Of a stretch of 7,135 nt of DNA, positions 4,530 through 7,135 are shown piece after piece; the stretch's first letter is position 1; every line of letters starts with the position of its first letter. Both the position numbers and the translations under genes were made by a program. Origin of the DNA: Alphaproteobacteria bacterium (GTDB taxonomy: Bacteria > Pseudomonadota > Alphaproteobacteria > Micavibrionales > Micavibrionaceae); contig JALZUF010000148.1 in NCBI GenBank assembly GCA_023301785.1, forward strand, positions 1-7,135. The letters run 5' to 3'. A model generated the notes under the pieces. It had not been told where the DNA came from and did not search any database. It saw only the letters and a program-made list of their open reading frames with translations.

Positions 4530-6782
4530 ATGAGCAGTACACCCGTCACCTCCCCCGTAAAGGCCGCCATCCAAGGCGCAAAGGGAAATGGCGCGCAAAT
4601 TGTCCAAATTATAAAGCTACCAGCATCATTAGAAAATACGGCCAAAGCCTTACGCTTAGAAGGCCAAGTGTCACAAACAAATCCAAACAACAACACGGCA
4701 ACAGTTGAAACAAATCAAGGTGCCGTTGAAGTGAAGTATAAAGGTGGCAGGCAACCACAAGTTGGACAGAAAGTTGAAATTGAACTGTCCGCCAATAATC
4801 GTGAAGCCAGACAGAATGGACAACAAGATGGCAGACAACTTCGTAACGCAACCATTCGCGTTGAAACTGTAAATGCAACACCATCAAGAAACGCGTCGGC
4901 TCAAACACCCCAAGCCTCCCCCGCAACCACGACCAACATTCAACCACAAAACATCACAACACCACGTGACCAAGGCGGCAGAAGTGTTACACCACCACCA
5001 ACAAACAATGTAGACGTCCCCAGAACAACAGGCGATGTTAACACAGCTCGACCACAACAAGCCGTCCCAACAACATCATCACAAGAAAGCGTAAACCTAA
5101 ACAACTTGGCACAAACCGCGAAGAATTTATTAAACCGCGTCACAACAGCCATTTTACCAAACACGCAGAACGCGCAAACAGCGCAGCCACAAAACGTTAA
5201 TAATGCCGCAACTCAAACAGTAGTCCCAAACAATTTTCAACCCCTCAACAATACCTTACCACAAACAATAAGCTCGTCAGAAAATATAGTACGGCTTCTA
5301 TCGGTAACACCTGCACAAGCACAAACAATCGCCAAAGATTTCACATTAAAAATACCTGCGCCTGTTTTAAACACGGCACCTACAACAAGCTTCACAAGCA
5401 GTCAAACTTTACCCGTGTTAAACAATAGCCTTACAACGCCCGCATTAACCACCGCGCCGCCGCAAATAACGGCGCCAACAATCTCCACCGCCAACAATAT
5501 CAACACGCAGATCATACCCACAACGACAGCACCCGTCCCTGTAACAAACAATGCGACAACTTTATTACCCATTACACCCGCTCCCATAAATCAAGTTTTG
5601 ACTGTTGCGCAAACAATACCGCAAGCTAATATTTCTAACTTTATCCCAACACAAAACCCAACGCTTAATGCAACGCCGCAAGTAGCGCAACAATCTGCAC
5701 CCAATATTATAAATGCCACGCTAACACCTATTGCTTTTGATCCCAGTAATCCTGCGCAAGCATCATCGCAACGCTTTAGCCAAATTGATATTCAAATCGT
5801 CAAGGTCACACCGCCAACGGCAATCTTAACAACACCAACTTTAAATAGCGCGCACCCTATTCCTGCCGCGACAAATTTCACGCCCGTTGTCACCAGCGCA
5901 AATTCTGCCGCCAGCATCAGCGCGCAAGTAACAGGCTTCACACAGCAAGGCCTCCCCCTTATAACAATCCAAGGACTAGGCGCACGCCTACCCCAAAGCT
6001 TTGTTTTGCAAAACCCAAACAGCAATTTACAATTGGGTAGTCAGTTACAAATCGTGCCGCAAAACGGTACTCCCATTGCCAATCAACTATCACCACTTCA
6101 AGTGCGTGCGCTTAACAACCCTTTACTCATGGGCTTTCAATGGCCGGCGGTGGATGAATTAAATATCGCTTTACAGCAACTTGGCTCGCAAAATGCGGGT
6201 ATGTTATCTCGCGCACTACCGAACGCCGCAACGCCGCAACAAATTGGCCCTGCCGCTATGGTTTTTATTGCTGCGATCAAATCGGGTAACTTTGATATGC
6301 TTCTGGGGGATAAAAAAATTGATCTTCTTAATCGTTCAGGTCAATCCAACATCTTAAAAAGTTTAACGCAAGATGGCGCGCGCGCAGGTGCGCCAGAGCC
6401 TGCCGTACAAAATGATTGGCGCGCTGTTCCTTTACCAATGTTTTGGGAGGGTGAGATTCATAAAATCACGCTCTATACGCGCAATGAATCACAACAACAG
6501 CAAAACGAAGAAAACGAACACGGACAAACGCGTTTTATCTTTGATCTCAATCTAACCCGTATGGGTGATGTGCAAATTGATGGGCTTATCAAAGATAAGC
6601 GCCTTGATTTGGTTGTCCGCACACAAAATGCTTTTAGTGAACCTATGCAGCAAACTATGCGCCAAGCCTATAGTGGTGCGCTTGATCAGACCGATCTTGC
6701 AGGTGAATTAAACTTCCAAGGCTCGACTGATAAATGGGTACACGTCCTTGAAAAAGAAGAGCAATTAGGTGTAAGCATCTAA
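4530..6782 (+). CDS. FliK-like flagellar hook-length control protein (probable)
   Basis: This 750-residue protein is probably a FliK-type hook-length regulator or a relative, secreted through the flagellar export gate. Residues 41-86 look like a small beta domain (LRLEGQV ... QVGQKVEIEL). Residues about 112-460 are a low-complexity N/T/Q/P/A linker. A second, similar beta segment follows (463-510, ending LQLGSQLQIVP). The C-terminal part (about 636-737) resembles the FliK C-terminal domain: FWEGEIHKITLYTR, RFIFDLNLTRMGDVQIDGLI, then RLDLVVRT, a helix around 704-719 and LAGELNFQ. A low-complexity middle and conserved C-terminus are the FliK plan, and this form with an ...LxRxGxxQxDGL... strand is familiar next to flhFG in alphaproteobacteria. 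There is no cysteine at all, and no Met between residue 1 and 534, so the start is unambiguous among ATGs. It could be a FliK paralogue rather than the hook-length gene itself. It lies 43 bp after flhG. Confidence 0.72.
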   Translation: MSSTPVTSPVKAAIQGAKGNGAQIVQIIKLPASLENTAKALRLEGQVSQTNPNNNTATVETNQGAVEVKYKGGRQPQVGQKVEIELSANNREARQNGQQDGRQLRNATIRVETVNATPSRNASAQTPQASPATTTNIQPQNITTPRDQGGRSVTPPPTNNVDVPRTTGDVNTARPQQAVPTTSSQESVNLNNLAQTAKNLLNRVTTAILPNTQNAQTAQPQNVNNAATQTVVPNNFQPLNNTLPQTISSSENIVRLLSVTPAQAQTIAKDFTLKIPAPVLNTAPTTSFTSSQTLPVLNNSLTTPALTTAPPQITAPTISTANNINTQIIPTTTAPVPVTNNATTLLPITPAPINQVLTVAQTIPQANISNFIPTQNPTLNATPQVAQQSAPNIINATLTPIAFDPSNPAQASSQRFSQIDIQIVKVTPPTAILTTPTLNSAHPIPAATNFTPVVTSANSAASISAQVTGFTQQGLPLITIQGLGARLPQSFVLQNPNSNLQLGSQLQIVPQNGTPIANQLSPLQVRALNNPLLMGFQWPAVDELNIALQQLGSQNAGMLSRALPNAATPQQIGPAAMVFIAAIKSGNFDMLLGDKKIDLLNRSGQSNILKSLTQDGARAGAPEPAVQNDWRAVPLPMFWEGEIHKITLYTRNESQQQQNEENEHGQTRFIFDLNLTRMGDVQIDGLIKDKRLDLVVRTQNAFSEPMQQTMRQAYSGALDQTDLAGELNFQGSTDKWVHVLEKEEQLGVSI
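4863..5909 (+). other. Low-complexity, A/C-rich, G-poor coding segment (FliK-like linker)
   Basis: This encodes residues 112-460, dominated by Asn, Thr, Gln, Pro and Ala with many short PxT/TTxP/NNxxT-like fragments but no exact long tandem repeat that I can see. The plus strand is rich in A and C and poor in G, which removes stops from other frames and creates long spurious reading frames on the minus strand. Such linkers are known as the length-determining, extended part in FliK proteins. Confidence 0.7.
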
Positions 6783-6787
6783 AACAT

Positions 6788-6816
6788 TTGATTTTCATAA
6801 TACAACATATTATCTT
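6788..6816 (+). promoter_or_regulatory. Weak promoter candidate for the gene at 6845
   Basis: TTGATT (6788-6793) and TATCTT (6811-6816) are 17 nt apart. Each matches consensus at four of six positions. The -10 lies inside the left arm of the dyad at 6805-6840, so the dyad could be an operator. Evidence is thin. Confidence 0.22.
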
Positions 6817-6840
6817 ACAAAAAACCATAAGATAGTTTGT
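6805..6840. repeat. Imperfect inverted repeat, 13-bp arms, between the FliK-like gene and the next gene
   Basis: Arms 6805-6817 and 6828-6840 pair over 13 positions with one T-T mismatch and one G-T wobble; the inner seven (TATCTTA / TAAGATA) are perfect, around a 10-nt A-rich loop. No T-run follows and the stem is AT-rich, so a rho-independent terminator is unlikely. The right arm ends 4 nt before the ATG at 6845. It could be an operator or an RNA hairpin covering the translation start. Confidence 0.45.
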
Positions 6841-6844
6841 ACCA

Positions 6845-7135
6845 ATGAGCAATAACAATACATCTAAAGAATATACACCAATGCCTTTCGATGCATTGGG
6901 CCTAACTCAAAAAGACGGCCCTTTTAAAGATGGGCTACGCGCCCTTTATAATGACGTGGCAGAAAGTAACGATGAATGGGATCCCCTTGTCGAACAACTT
7001 CCGTTAAGAGAACAACCCTACTTAAAGGGCTATATAAGAAGGGGACTTACTGTGCGCGAAATAACAGACTCATCAAGGTGGACTCCATCCAAGAAAAGAA
7101 TTATGCGCATACTTGATGACTTAAGAGATATTTGG
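6845..7135 (+). CDS. Unrecognised protein with helix-turn-helix-like segment, 3' end outside window
   Basis: The frame opens at ATG 6845 and stays open to the right edge (97 codons, no stop). I do not recognise it. The first part is hydrophilic (Asn/Ser/Lys-rich start, then PFDALGLTQKDGPFKDGL). Residues about 52-96 are suggestive of a helix-turn-helix: LPLREQPYLKGYIRRGLTVRE (52-72), then ITDSSRWTPSKKRIMRILDDL (73-93), with the GLTVREI / TPSKKRIMRIL pattern reminiscent of sigma-factor region 4 or a small DNA-binding protein. This is a pattern resemblance only. No good Shine-Dalgarno precedes the ATG; an internal ATG at codon 13 is an alternative start. It is on the flagellar strand, 62 bp after the FliK-like gene, so it may belong to the same cluster. 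Confidence 0.55.
   Translation, partial: MSNNNTSKEYTPMPFDALGLTQKDGPFKDGLRALYNDVAESNDEWDPLVEQLPLREQPYLKGYIRRGLTVREITDSSRWTPSKKRIMRILDDLRDIW

Noticed and set aside
4609..6025. Several 60-112 codon open frames on the minus strand opposite the FliK-like gene
   Set aside because: They arise because the coding strand is G-poor and A/C-rich. They have no start signals and low-complexity compositions mirroring the sense gene.
6584..6600. Perfect 7-bp hairpin GCTTATC-AAA-GATAAGC
   Set aside because: It lies within well-conserved coding sequence (LIKDKR of the FliK-like domain) with no T-run after it; most likely chance.
6811..6840. Rho-independent terminator after the FliK-like gene
   Set aside because: The stem is AT-rich and is followed by a mixed sequence, not a T-run, so it does not meet the usual form.

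Overview
The window looks like part of a flagellar gene cluster from an alphaproteobacterium of moderate GC. The family traits fit the deep-branching Rhodospirillales/Micavibrionales side of the class: FlhF carries a TRVDVSRRLG-type G4 region and FlhG a KGGVGKTWFS Walker A. This taxonomic guess comes from remembered family features, not from a search. Every large gene concerns the flagellar type III export gate, or the siting, number and assembly of flagella.

Layout, left to right. (1) The 3' two-thirds of flhA (export gate) is read rightward and enters already open at base 1. (2) Two small leftward genes follow, 1434-1856 and 1890-2402, and converge on flhA with a 5-bp gap. One encodes a signal-anchored Cys-pair protein, the other a predicted lipoprotein. 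I do not recognise either family, but they share scattered motifs (ADFI, CK[VL]S, a C-terminal helix ending in [RK]C) and each lies behind the same TTGACATATT promoter element, so they look like a diverged tandem pair. (3) A 224-bp AT-rich divergent intergenic region separates the lipoprotein gene from flhF. It holds candidate promoters in both directions and three DnaA-box-like 9-mers in 34 bp, one overlapping the predicted flhF -35. (4) flhF (SRP-type GTPase) and flhG (MinD-type ATPase) are 12 bp apart and form a likely operon. (5) After 43 bp comes a 750-residue, cysteine-free, N/T/Q/P/A-rich protein with a C-terminal region resembling the FliK hook-length-control domain. Its start codon lies 7 bases after a perfect extended -10 (TGATATAAT), which suggests a leaderless transcript. 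(6) After a 62-bp gap with a long imperfect dyad, an unrecognised gene with a helix-turn-helix-like segment starts at 6845 and runs off the right edge.

How the genes fit together: FlhF and FlhG set where and how many flagella are built. FlhA is the export gate that passes substrates including hook-length regulators, and the FliK-like protein is a plausible substrate of that gate. The two small envelope proteins interrupt the flagellar strand and have their own promoters, so they are probably an insertion or lineage-specific accessory pair. No RNA genes, CRISPR arrays, insertion sequences or convincing rho-independent terminators were seen.
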